This document shows positions 27,382 to 35,839 of a stretch of DNA of 64,000 nucleotides, in pieces. Positions within the stretch are counted from its first letter, which is position 1. Every line of letters begins with the position of its first letter. Below the pieces are notes generated by a model that was given only the letters and a program-made list of their open reading frames with translations, was not told where the DNA came from and made no database searches. Source of the DNA: Treponema sp. UBA1793 (GTDB lineage: Bacteria > Spirochaetota > Spirochaetia > Treponematales > Treponemataceae); contig DCFX01000097.1 in assembly GCA_002314445.1 (NCBI GenBank), forward strand, positions 1-64,000, read 5' to 3'. A program made the position numbers and the translations under genes.

Positions 27382-28092
27382 ATGATTCGCATTGCACTTG
27401 TGGAAGACGAGGATATATACGTATCGTCTTTTAAGGATATGCTTTCGCGCTATGAGAAAAGCAGGGAAACGACTGTCGATCTGACTGTTTTTACCGACGG
27501 GTCGGAAATAGTTAAAAATTATTCTGCTTCGTTTGATATTATTTTTCTTGATATAAAAATGAAGGAAATGGACGGGATGACTGCCGCCAGGGAAATCCGC
27601 AGGATGGATACGGAGGTGGTAATCGTTTTTATTACGAATCTGATTCAGTATGCAATAAAGGGATATGAAGTGGACGCCCTTGATTATATGGTAAAACCTG
27701 TTTCGTATTTTGCCTTTTCCCAGAAGCTGGACAGAGCCGTTTTACGGATCAGGCACAGGAACGACACCTATATCAGCGTGCAGTATGAGAATTCACTTAG
27801 AAAAATAAGACTGAACGACATTTACTACATTGAATCGCAGGGGCATATCCAGACTTTTCATACTATCGACGGCGAAATAAAAATACGTGACAAAATGGAT
27901 GATATAGAAAAGCGTCTTCAGGCACAGGATTTTTACCGGAGCAATAAAGGCTATCTTGTTAATATGAAATACGTGACGGGAGTTGAAAACGGATACTGTT
28001 TAATAAAGGGTGAAAGGCTTATTATCAGCAGGAATCGTAAGAAATCCTTTATGGATGCACTGACAAAATATATGAGCGGTAATTTATTATGA
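27382..28092 (+). CDS. LytTR-family response regulator (AgrA/LytR type)
   Basis: 236 residues. The receiver domain (residues 1-125) has the acidic pocket EDED and phospho-acceptor D57 in IIFLDIKM, plus the conserved Lys in YMVKPVSY. The LytTR DNA-binding domain (about 135-232) shows LNDIYYIESQGHIQTFHT and FYRSNKGYLVNMKYV. LytTR proteins bind paired direct repeats; such repeats occur 1.3 kb downstream in front of the GH3 gene. It overlaps the kinase gene by four bases. Confidence 0.94.
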   Translation: MIRIALVEDEDIYVSSFKDMLSRYEKSRETTVDLTVFTDGSEIVKNYSASFDIIFLDIKMKEMDGMTAAREIRRMDTEVVIVFITNLIQYAIKGYEVDALDYMVKPVSYFAFSQKLDRAVLRIRHRNDTYISVQYENSLRKIRLNDIYYIESQGHIQTFHTIDGEIKIRDKMDDIEKRLQAQDFYRSNKGYLVNMKYVTGVENGYCLIKGERLIISRNRKKSFMDALTKYMSGNLL

Positions 28093-29393
28093 CGCCGGTT
28101 TATCAGGATATTCCGAGAATTTATACGGCGGTTGCAGAATGTTTTGCGTGTTTTATTTATGTCTTTCTGCTGAAAAAGCGCAGGAATGTAAAAACGCTCG
28201 TGCTCTTCAGTGTTTTATTTTTTGTGTATCAGGGGATTCTGCTTGTATCGACAGGCAATGTTTCAAATACCTACTGGATTCCTATTATGATTGCCGCATT
28301 TCTGAGCATGTGGATATATCTGCGGTTGTGCTGCAGCGGTTCGTGGACTTTTATCGGATACATGACAGCTGCAGCTTTTCTGCAGGCTGAACTTGCGGCA
28401 TCTCTTGAATGGCAGCTTCATTCGTATCTTTTCTTTTACCGCAGGCTGCCTCATGTTTTTATTCCCGTACTTTTTATAGTTGTGTACATTGCTGCATTTT
28501 CGGCATTTTATTTTTTTGAAAAACTTATTGCAAAGGAACAGGGAGCAGAAATCAATGGCAGAGAATTTATTCTTGCTTTCTGTATTACGGTGTTTTCTTT
28601 TGCATTCAGCAATCTGAGTTTCGTTGATTCAAGCCTGCCGTTTACCTCCCAGTCCATAAAGGATATTTTCAATATACGTACCCTTGTCGACGGCATGGGG
28701 CTTGGCATTCTGTATGCATACCAGAATTATATTGAAGAGACCCGCCTTAAAAATGAACTTACGTTTATACAGACGATTCTTGACAGTCAGTATAAAAATT
28801 TTCAAAACTACCGCGAGAGCATTGAAGTTGTCCATATAAAATATCATGACTTGAAACATCAGATAGAAGCACTTCGTGCAGAAGAGGATCCTGAAAAACG
28901 AAGGCAGTGGATTAATTCTATGGAAAATGAACTTGAACTGTATGAGATAAATTTCAATACAGGAAACAAGGTTCTTGATACTATTTTGTCGGGCAGGCAG
29001 CTTTTATGTAAAAAATACGATATTCACAGTACCTATGTCGTCGACGGATCAAAACTCGATTTTATTACAGAAAGCGATATATGTTCCATATTCGGCAATA
29101 TTCTTGATAATGCAATAGAGGCTGTTCAAAAAGTTACTGATTCTGAAAAACGGCTTATTCACCTGAGAACTTCAACTCAGCGAAGATTTATAGTTATAGA
29201 ATGCGAGAACTATTTTACGGGGGAACTCCGTATGGACAACGGAGTTCCTCTGACAACGAAGGAAAACAGCGGATATCACGGATACGGAATAAAAAGCATA
29301 CGGTATACTATAAAAAAATACGGCGGGAACGTCGTTATTGAACCCGATAAAAACTGGTTCAGAATCACAATTCTTATTCCCGTCCAGAAATAG
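28089..29393 (+). CDS. GHKL-type sensor histidine kinase (AgrC-like)
   Basis: 434 residues. Six or seven hydrophobic helices cover the first 210 residues. The helical DHp region contains VVHIKYHDLKHQIEAL with the candidate phospho-His, followed by the ATP-binding domain (SDICSIFGNILDNAIEAV as N box; a G box GYHGYGIKSIRYT). AgrC-type kinases normally sense peptides; no AgrB or AgrD gene is next to this pair, so the signal is unknown. It phosphorylates the regulator encoded immediately upstream. Confidence 0.92.
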   Translation: MTPVYQDIPRIYTAVAECFACFIYVFLLKKRRNVKTLVLFSVLFFVYQGILLVSTGNVSNTYWIPIMIAAFLSMWIYLRLCCSGSWTFIGYMTAAAFLQAELAASLEWQLHSYLFFYRRLPHVFIPVLFIVVYIAAFSAFYFFEKLIAKEQGAEINGREFILAFCITVFSFAFSNLSFVDSSLPFTSQSIKDIFNIRTLVDGMGLGILYAYQNYIEETRLKNELTFIQTILDSQYKNFQNYRESIEVVHIKYHDLKHQIEALRAEEDPEKRRQWINSMENELELYEINFNTGNKVLDTILSGRQLLCKKYDIHSTYVVDGSKLDFITESDICSIFGNILDNAIEAVQKVTDSEKRLIHLRTSTQRRFIVIECENYFTGELRMDNGVPLTTKENSGYHGYGIKSIRYTIKKYGGNVVIEPDKNWFRITILIPVQK

Positions 29394-29434
29394 TTTTTAT
29401 GTGTAAATTCTGATGGTGCATGTCCTCAGTTTCT

Positions 29435-29470
29435 GACAATTCGTGCCGTGTTTTCGACAGTTTGTGCTGT
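29435..29470 (+). promoter_or_regulatory. Paired LytTR-type operator (two direct repeats)
   Basis: GACAATTCGTGCCGT at 29435 and GACAGTTTGTGCTGT at 29456 are direct repeats sharing 12 of 15 positions, spaced exactly 21 bases, two helical turns. The 9-mer ACAGTTTGT fits the LytTR-box consensus fully and ACAATTCGT with one change. They end about 13 bases before the -35 element of the GH3 promoter. Confidence 0.65.
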
Positions 29471-29482
29471 TGAGAATCACTT

Positions 29483-29511
29483 TTGTCAAATTTCATTTAT
29501 ACTCATAATCC
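29483..29511 (+). promoter_or_regulatory. Promoter of the permuted GH3 gene
   Basis: TTGTCA (29483-29488) and TAATCC (29506-29511), spaced 17. The weak -10 fits an activator-dependent promoter placed directly after the LytTR-type repeats. Confidence 0.5.
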
Positions 29512-29556
29512 GAGCAAACTGTTGAATTGCAGTCGAATTATTCCGGAGGAATCTGT

Positions 29557-32451
29557 ATGAATGTAAAAACGAAGAAAAGATGGATAGTTTTTTCCATTCT
29601 TTTAGTAGTGGTTGTTGTTCTGAATATTGCGTTGAACATTTTCAGCGGCTATGCCGATCTGTATCTGGGCGGACGTAAAGCCGTTGTTAAACAGGCCGCA
29701 GGCACAGAGAAGTGGGACAGTCAGTATTATAAATCTTCTTATGACAGCGTTGAAGCTACAGAAAAAGCCGCTGCCGCTATAGTTGAAAAAATCGAATCTG
29801 AAGGCATTGTTCTGCTCAAGAACGACGGTGCTCTGCCGCTGAACGTCAGTTCTCAGCCGAAAGTTACCGTCTTTGGACGCGACGCTGCCGATCCCGTTTA
29901 CGGCGGCTCCGGTTCCGGTTCAGTCGACCTTTCGAGCGTAATCAGTTTTAAAAGCGGCCTTACAAATGCCGGTTTTGACGTTAATCCTGCCGTTTATGAT
30001 GTACTGGAAAAATACGCGTCATACACAGAGAAAGCAAACGCAATGGGGGGAAAAGAGAGGGTGTATGCGCATCCCAAAGCGAATATTGTCATGGACAAAC
30101 CGGAAGCGTCTTCCTATTACGTGGGGGAAATGCCGGTGGAAAATTATACCCCTTCTGTCCGGGACAGTTTCAAAATTTATAACGGTGCTGCCGTCATTAT
30201 GATAGGGCGCGGCGGCGGCGAAGGCGGAGACCTTGCCAGAGATATGAAAGGCTGGGATTCTCATTACACGCCGGGGCAGCATGAACTTCAGCTTAACTAT
30301 GATGAAAAACAGCTTATAAAGCTTGCGGAAGACAACTTTGAAAAAGTAGTCGTCATCGTAAATGCAAGTACCCAGATGGAACTGGGAGTGCTTAAAAATG
30401 ATCCGAAAGTCAATGCCGTCCTCTGGATAGGCTCCCCTGGACAGTCTGGATTTAATGCAGTCGGAAAAGTACTCAGCGGCACTGTGAATCCGTCCGGAAA
30501 AACGGCAGATATTTATCCGGCTGATTTTACAAAAGATCCGACATTCGTCAATTTCGGCAGTTATCAGTATTCGAATATTAATAAAAATAATGCAACCGGC
30601 AATGCATACTTCGTTGAATACGAAGAAGGCATTTACGTCGGCTACCGTTATTACGAAACTGCCGCCGTTGAGAACTTTATTAATTATGATGCTGCCGTTG
30701 TGTATCCGTTCGGATACGGCCTGAGCTATACGACATTCGACTGGCAGGTTACCGGCAAAAAACTCGGAAATACTGACGGCACGATTTCCGTCGACGTCAA
30801 AGTTTCAAATACTGGCAGTACGGCGGGGAAAGACGTTGTCGAGATGTATTATTCTGCTCCGTACTATAAAGGAGGCATAGAAAAAGCTGCCGTCGTTCTG
30901 GGAGATTTTGCAAAAACCCGTCTGCTTGCTCCCGGCGAATCGCAGACACTTACGCTTTCTATTCCTGTTGAATCGATGGCTTCCTATGACTATAAAAAAG
31001 AGAAAGCGTATGTACTTGATAAAGGCGATTATAAAATCAGGCTGCAGTCTGACTCTCATACTATGAAAGCCGGCATTGATGAAATAACGTATACGGTAAA
31101 AAATACTATCGTGTACAGTGGCGGCAATCACCGCAAATCAGACAAGGCCGCTGTGACGAATGAATTCGACAATGTATCTGCCGCATTCAAGGATGATGCA
31201 GAACCTGGGTATGCGCGCAATTTTTCCCGTGCCGATTTTGCAGGTACGTTCCCGACAGCTCCGACTGCCGCCGACCTTGTTGCACGCGATGATGTCGCCG
31301 CAGGATGGAAAGCATATAAAGCTGCCGATCATATTAACAAAGATTCCGTTACACCTGAGTTCAACAAGAAGAACGGGCTTACACTTATTAATATGCGCGG
31401 ACTTGATTATGACTCACCGCTGTGGAATACGTTCCTTGATCAGCTTAATCCCGATGAGATGTCAAAGGCGATTATGAGCGCTGCATACAATACGGCTGAA
31501 CTTCCGTCACTCGGCGCTCCTGCTACAAAAAATTTTGACGGACCTGCCGGCTTCAGTTCGTTTATGACGACAACACATGGTATTGCATATCCGTCTGAAA
31601 TTGTTATTGCCTCCACGTATAACACGGAACTTGCAAAAGAAATGGGAGAAATGGTCGGAGATGAAAGTCTTGCGCTTAAGCTGCAGGGATGGTATGCACC
31701 TGCCATGAATACGCACCGCTCTCCTTTTGCGGGCCGCAATTTTGAATATTATTCAGAGGACGGTCTGCTTGCGGGAAAAATCGCATCTGCAGTCGTTTCC
31801 GGCTGCGGTGAAAAGGGGCTTATGACCTTCATCAAGCATTTTGCACTTAACGATCAGGAGACGAACCGTGTAAACAACGGAATCGCATCATGGGCCAACG
31901 AACAGGCTGTCCGAGAAATTTACCTGAAACCGTTCGAAACTGTTGTAAAGACGGCAAAAGCCCCGCTCAAATATTATGCCGATACGAAAGGTACGCTGAC
32001 TGAAAAAGACATGAACGCATCTACTGCCGTTATGTGTTCATTCAACCGCATCGGATCAACATGGAGCGGCGGCACGAACGCACTGCAGAACACGATTCTC
32101 CGCGGAGAATGGGGATTCAGGGGATTTGTTCTCACTGATTTTAATCTATACGACTATATGTACGTTAATCAGGGACTTAATAACGGTACGGACATGATGC
32201 TTACATTCAGCGCTATGAAAAGCGCGGAAGATATGACAAGTCCGACTGCCCAGAATGCAATCAGAACTGCTGCTCACAATGTCTGCTATGCTGTTGCGAA
32301 TTCGAGCGCGATGAACGGCATTGTTCCCGGCTCGACCGTTGTGTTCAAGCTTGCGGTCTGGGAAACTGTACGTATCGCAGTCGACATAGTTCTTGCCGTG
32401 CTTTTTATTCTTGCAGCGCTGCGGATTATTATGAAAAAAGAAGAAAAATAA
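29557..32451 (+). CDS. Circularly permuted, membrane-anchored GH3 beta-glucosidase
   Basis: 964 residues; CCGGAGG before MNVKTKKRWIVF fixes the start. An N-terminal membrane helix (about residues 8-30) is followed first by the GH3 C-terminal domain (IESEGIVLLKNDGALPL to FGYGLSYTTFDW), then the fibronectin-like domain (VKVSNTGSTAGKDVVEMYY), and only then the GH3 TIM barrel (from about 610; RNFEYYSEDGLLAGK, FIKHFALND, nucleophile D861 in FVLTDFNLY). A second helix lies near the end (VRIAVDIVLAVLFILAAL). Swapped-order GH3 proteins are known in anaerobes; here both ends would be anchored with the enzyme outside the membrane. Confidence 0.9.
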   Translation: MNVKTKKRWIVFSILLVVVVVLNIALNIFSGYADLYLGGRKAVVKQAAGTEKWDSQYYKSSYDSVEATEKAAAAIVEKIESEGIVLLKNDGALPLNVSSQPKVTVFGRDAADPVYGGSGSGSVDLSSVISFKSGLTNAGFDVNPAVYDVLEKYASYTEKANAMGGKERVYAHPKANIVMDKPEASSYYVGEMPVENYTPSVRDSFKIYNGAAVIMIGRGGGEGGDLARDMKGWDSHYTPGQHELQLNYDEKQLIKLAEDNFEKVVVIVNASTQMELGVLKNDPKVNAVLWIGSPGQSGFNAVGKVLSGTVNPSGKTADIYPADFTKDPTFVNFGSYQYSNINKNNATGNAYFVEYEEGIYVGYRYYETAAVENFINYDAAVVYPFGYGLSYTTFDWQVTGKKLGNTDGTISVDVKVSNTGSTAGKDVVEMYYSAPYYKGGIEKAAVVLGDFAKTRLLAPGESQTLTLSIPVESMASYDYKKEKAYVLDKGDYKIRLQSDSHTMKAGIDEITYTVKNTIVYSGGNHRKSDKAAVTNEFDNVSAAFKDDAEPGYARNFSRADFAGTFPTAPTAADLVARDDVAAGWKAYKAADHINKDSVTPEFNKKNGLTLINMRGLDYDSPLWNTFLDQLNPDEMSKAIMSAAYNTAELPSLGAPATKNFDGPAGFSSFMTTTHGIAYPSEIVIASTYNTELAKEMGEMVGDESLALKLQGWYAPAMNTHRSPFAGRNFEYYSEDGLLAGKIASAVVSGCGEKGLMTFIKHFALNDQETNRVNNGIASWANEQAVREIYLKPFETVVKTAKAPLKYYADTKGTLTEKDMNASTAVMCSFNRIGSTWSGGTNALQNTILRGEWGFRGFVLTDFNLYDYMYVNQGLNNGTDMMLTFSAMKSAEDMTSPTAQNAIRTAAHNVCYAVANSSAMNGIVPGSTVVFKLAVWETVRIAVDIVLAVLFILAALRIIMKKEEK

Positions 32452-32521
32452 ACAAAGAGCAAAACTGCAGTGTTTGAAAAATTAAGTCATTACAAACACG
32501 GGCTTTATTTTTCAGACTCCG

Positions 32522-32557
32522 CAGGCCGTCCCGTAAGAAAAATTCAGGGACGGCCTG
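32522..32557. repeat. Palindromic element, copy A (terminator-like)
   Basis: CAGGCCGTCCC/GGGACGGCCTG perfect 11-base stem with a 14-base loop, followed by TGTTGTTTTG. It contains the 14-mer GGCCGTCCCGTAAG (32524-32537), which also starts copy B at 49777. It lies between the two GH3 genes and may partly terminate the first. Confidence 0.6.
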
Positions 32558-32581
32558 TGTTGTTTTGTACAGAGGTATGAT

Positions 32582-34999
32582 TTGGATATTACAGATGCTA
32601 TCAGTAAAATGACTATTGAAGAGAAGGCGTCGCTTACAACAGGTAAGGATTTCTGGCAGACGCGCAACATAGACAGGCTGGGGGTACCCTCGCTGTTTTT
32701 ATCGGACGGTCCGCATGGTCTGCGTAAGCAGGCTGCCAAGGCTGACCGCATCGGTTTGAATGCATCCGTTCCTGCCACCTGTTTTCCGACAGCTTCCGCA
32801 GTTGCGAATACATGGAATCCCGATATTGTCAGGCAGATGGGAGAGGCTCTTGGTAAAGAAGCTGCATCAATGAATGTGCAGGTGCTTCTCGGCCCGGGGA
32901 TCAACATCAAGCGCAATCCGTTGTGCGGGCGTAATTTTGAATATTACAGCGAAGATCCGTATCTTGCAGGAAAACTTGCCGCATCATGCATACAGGGAAT
33001 CCAGAGCAGAAACGTTTCGGCGTGCGTAAAACATTTTGCCGCAAACAATCAGGAAGAGCGGCGCATGGTTATAGACACAATCGTCGACGAGCGGACGCTG
33101 CGCGAGATTTATCTTACGGCTTTCGAGATTGCCGTAAAGGAAGGCCGCACCCGTTCCATTATGGCGTCATACAATATGCTCAACGGCACTCATGCGGCCG
33201 AAAACCATCATCTGCTTGTGGACATTCTGCGGAAAGAATGGGGATTCAACGGTGTAGTTGTTTCCGACTGGGGCGGCGACTGCAACCGTATTCCGTCGAT
33301 ACAGTGCGGCCTTGACCTTGAAATGCCGGTGAATGCCGGTATTTCTGATGTGGAAATTGTTAATGCAGTGCGCAGCGGTAACCTTGACGAAGCCGTACTG
33401 GACGCAAGCGTGAGGCGCATTATCGAGCTCGGCAGAAATACGGCCGCAGCTGAGCACTTTGATTTTGACAAAAAGGCACATCACAGACTTGCGCGGAAGA
33501 TTGCGGCGGAAGCCGTCGTGCTGCTTAAAAATGAAAACAACATTCTTCCGTTAAAGGAAAGCGCGCGGACTGTTTTTATCGGCGATTTTGTAAAAAATCC
33601 GCGGTACCAGGGAGCCGGTTCTTCCATGGTAAATGCGACAAAAATTGATACTGCTTACGATATGATCAGCGATATTCCGGGAGTTACGTATGCAAAGGGA
33701 TACGAACGCCACGGAAAGAGGAACATGAATCTGTTTCGGGAAGCCTGTATATGCGCCGGAAAAGCTGATACCGTCGTTTTATATATGGGACTCGACGAAA
33801 TGTCGGAAGTGGAAGGCCTTGACCGCAGAACGCTTGCGCTGCCTGAAAATCAGACGGAGCTGCTCGCGGAAATTGCAAAAGTTAATAAAAATATTGTCGT
33901 AGTTCTTGCGTGCGGATGCGTCGTCGAAATGCCGTGGATTGATTCCGTGCGTGCAGTCGTTCACGGATACCTTCACGGGCAGGCAGGTGCGGGTGCCGTA
34001 GTTGACATACTGTACGGCAGAGAAAATCCTTCCGGAAAACTTGCGGAAACATATCCCCTTCAGTACAGCGACATACCATCGTCGTCTAACTTTCCGGGAA
34101 AGGAAGTAAGCGTTGAGTACAGGGAAGGTTTGTATGTCGGATACCGTTATTTTACGACAGCCGGAAAAAAGGTATTGTTTCCGTTTGGTTATGGTCTCAG
34201 CTACACGACGTTCAAATACGGAAATATTTCGGTTTCGAAAAATGGCGTTGTATTTACGATAACGAATACCGGCAGCCGGGCCGGTGCAGAGACAGCCCAG
34301 CTGTATGTGGGTAAGGCAGACAGTCTGCTGTTCCGTCCAGTACGCGAGCTGAAAGGATTTTCAAAAGTATTTCTTGAACCGGGAGAGACAAAAGAAATAC
34401 AAATAGAATTCGACGACAAAACGTTCCGGTATTTCAATACAGTGTCGGATAAATGGGAAATAGAACCCGGCGTATACCGGATTGAAATAGGGGCGAGCTG
34501 CACCGATATCCGTCTTACAGCCGGATACACTGTTGCCGGAACGGAAGCTCCACAGCTCTATGAAAGGGGAGAACTCCAATCATATTATACGGCAGACGTA
34601 CTTCATGTCGGCGACGCTGAATTTGAAAAACTGCTGGGATACAAACCAGTTGAACCCCGGTGGGACTGTACAAAAAAGCTTGAATACAATGATACGCTCA
34701 GCCAGCTTTTCTATGCAAAAGGTACAATGGGCAGGTTTGGGTTTCATGGAATGCAGTTTGCATATAAATTTTTTAAATTAATCCGCAATACGATGATGGT
34801 CAATACATTTGATATGTCCCTGTTCCATATGCCGTTCTGGGGCATTGTCCGCATGTCGGGAGGTGTAATCGACTTCCCGATGCTCGACGGCATTATGGAA
34901 ATGGTAAACGGAAAATTCTTCCGCGGATTAGGAATATTCATAAAGGCAAAAAAAGCAAAATCAAAGAGAGATAAACAGCGGGAGGCGGCTCATGAGTAA
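32582..34999 (+). CDS. GH3 beta-glucosidase, conventional domain order
   Basis: 805 residues starting at TTG after AGAGG. The TIM barrel comes first (FLSDGPHGLRKQ, GRNFEYYSEDPYLAGK, CVKHFAANNQE, nucleophile D229 in VVVSDWGGD), then the alpha/beta C-domain (AAEAVVLLKNENNILPL) and a fibronectin-like domain (NTGSRAGAETAQLYVG). About 130 extra residues follow (from YTVAGTEAPQLYERG), including FEKLLGYKPVEP and a basic tail KAKKAKSKRDKQR. No signal is present, so it is cytoplasmic and releases glucose or related sugars from imported oligosaccharides. Its end overlaps the next gene by eight bases. Confidence 0.93.
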   Translation: MDITDAISKMTIEEKASLTTGKDFWQTRNIDRLGVPSLFLSDGPHGLRKQAAKADRIGLNASVPATCFPTASAVANTWNPDIVRQMGEALGKEAASMNVQVLLGPGINIKRNPLCGRNFEYYSEDPYLAGKLAASCIQGIQSRNVSACVKHFAANNQEERRMVIDTIVDERTLREIYLTAFEIAVKEGRTRSIMASYNMLNGTHAAENHHLLVDILRKEWGFNGVVVSDWGGDCNRIPSIQCGLDLEMPVNAGISDVEIVNAVRSGNLDEAVLDASVRRIIELGRNTAAAEHFDFDKKAHHRLARKIAAEAVVLLKNENNILPLKESARTVFIGDFVKNPRYQGAGSSMVNATKIDTAYDMISDIPGVTYAKGYERHGKRNMNLFREACICAGKADTVVLYMGLDEMSEVEGLDRRTLALPENQTELLAEIAKVNKNIVVVLACGCVVEMPWIDSVRAVVHGYLHGQAGAGAVVDILYGRENPSGKLAETYPLQYSDIPSSSNFPGKEVSVEYREGLYVGYRYFTTAGKKVLFPFGYGLSYTTFKYGNISVSKNGVVFTITNTGSRAGAETAQLYVGKADSLLFRPVRELKGFSKVFLEPGETKEIQIEFDDKTFRYFNTVSDKWEIEPGVYRIEIGASCTDIRLTAGYTVAGTEAPQLYERGELQSYYTADVLHVGDAEFEKLLGYKPVEPRWDCTKKLEYNDTLSQLFYAKGTMGRFGFHGMQFAYKFFKLIRNTMMVNTFDMSLFHMPFWGIVRMSGGVIDFPMLDGIMEMVNGKFFRGLGIFIKAKKAKSKRDKQREAAHE

Positions 35000-35615
35000 T
35001 GAACAGAGAGAAGAGACAAAACGATCCGGTTTTTTTGCGGAATTCAAAAGAAAACATCCGACTATTGTGGAATTCATCATATTTTTTCTGATAAGCAACG
35101 GTGTAACTGTTCTTCAGTTGATACTGATGCCGCTGTTGAAATACCTGTTCGGGTTTACACCGCTTGTCGATACGAATTTTCAGGTACTGCAGGTGGGCAG
35201 AAACCTTGATGGAAGCAGTTACTTTGTGTTTGATTATGCCGCGGGAGCACTGTCTGCCGGCGGTGGCGGCGGGCTTGCATATTTTCTTGCCGTTGAGATA
35301 ACATTGCTTAGCGCGCAGGTAATCAATTTTTTTCTGCAGCGCAACGTTACGTTCAAATCAAATTCAAGCATCGGTAAAGCAGCCGTGTGGTACTTTATTG
35401 CGTGGGTTATTATTTCTGTTGGTGCATCTGCCCTGCAGGGGCTGTACAAAGTCCCTGTTTATGCTTTCTGCATGAATCATCTTGGGAAAGGTGTGGGTAT
35501 TACTGTTGCCGACATCATAACGATGATTATCAACAGTGCAATTTCATTCTGGGTTTTCTTTCCGATTATGAAGCTGATTTTTAAACAGGATACCAATAAA
35601 AAAGAGATAAAGTAA
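34992..35615 (+). CDS. GtrA-like multispanning membrane protein
   Basis: 207 residues with four predicted membrane helices (VEFIIFFLISNGVTVLQLILM, a central one ending INFFLQRNVTFKS, AAVWYFIAWVIISVGASAL, and IINSAISFWVFFPIMKLIF). The motif AQVINFFLQRNVTFKS is close to the NFxxxRxxxF pattern of GtrA proteins, which help polyprenyl-linked sugars cross the membrane. A polar glycine-rich loop (SAGGGGGLAY) is unusual. It is coupled to the preceding GH3, probably in the same operon. Confidence 0.7.
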   Translation: MSNEQREETKRSGFFAEFKRKHPTIVEFIIFFLISNGVTVLQLILMPLLKYLFGFTPLVDTNFQVLQVGRNLDGSSYFVFDYAAGALSAGGGGGLAYFLAVEITLLSAQVINFFLQRNVTFKSNSSIGKAAVWYFIAWVIISVGASALQGLYKVPVYAFCMNHLGKGVGITVADIITMIINSAISFWVFFPIMKLIFKQDTNKKEIK

Positions 35616-35639
35616 TGAAACTTTTAAAAGCGCGGGTCG

Positions 35640-35792
35640 TTATGGCCAGTGATTCATTATCCAGATGTATATACAGCCGCTGTCCCGATTTGCGGGGCAT
35701 ATAATAATGCGAGGATTACTGATACAATGCTTGGTAACATAAAGGACAAACAGTTGTTCTTCATATACAGTAAAGATCTGCATTCGTACGCA
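35640..35792 (+). pseudogene. Relic of a PHB-depolymerase/feruloyl-type esterase
   Basis: About 50 codons read VIHYPDVYTAAVPICGAYNNARI and IKDKQLFFIYSKD. These match the region after the GxSxG nucleophile and the next strand of exported alpha/beta-hydrolase esterases, in which a PDxFAAAVPICG block is common. The nucleophile segment, signal and C-terminal catalytic residues are missing, and no ribosome site precedes it. It is best read as a deletion remnant between the GtrA-like and glycosyltransferase genes. Confidence 0.5.
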
Positions 35793-35839
35793 TCGGAACA
35801 TGTGATAGATTTGTCCGGTTTGTATATCGGGGGGTTACC

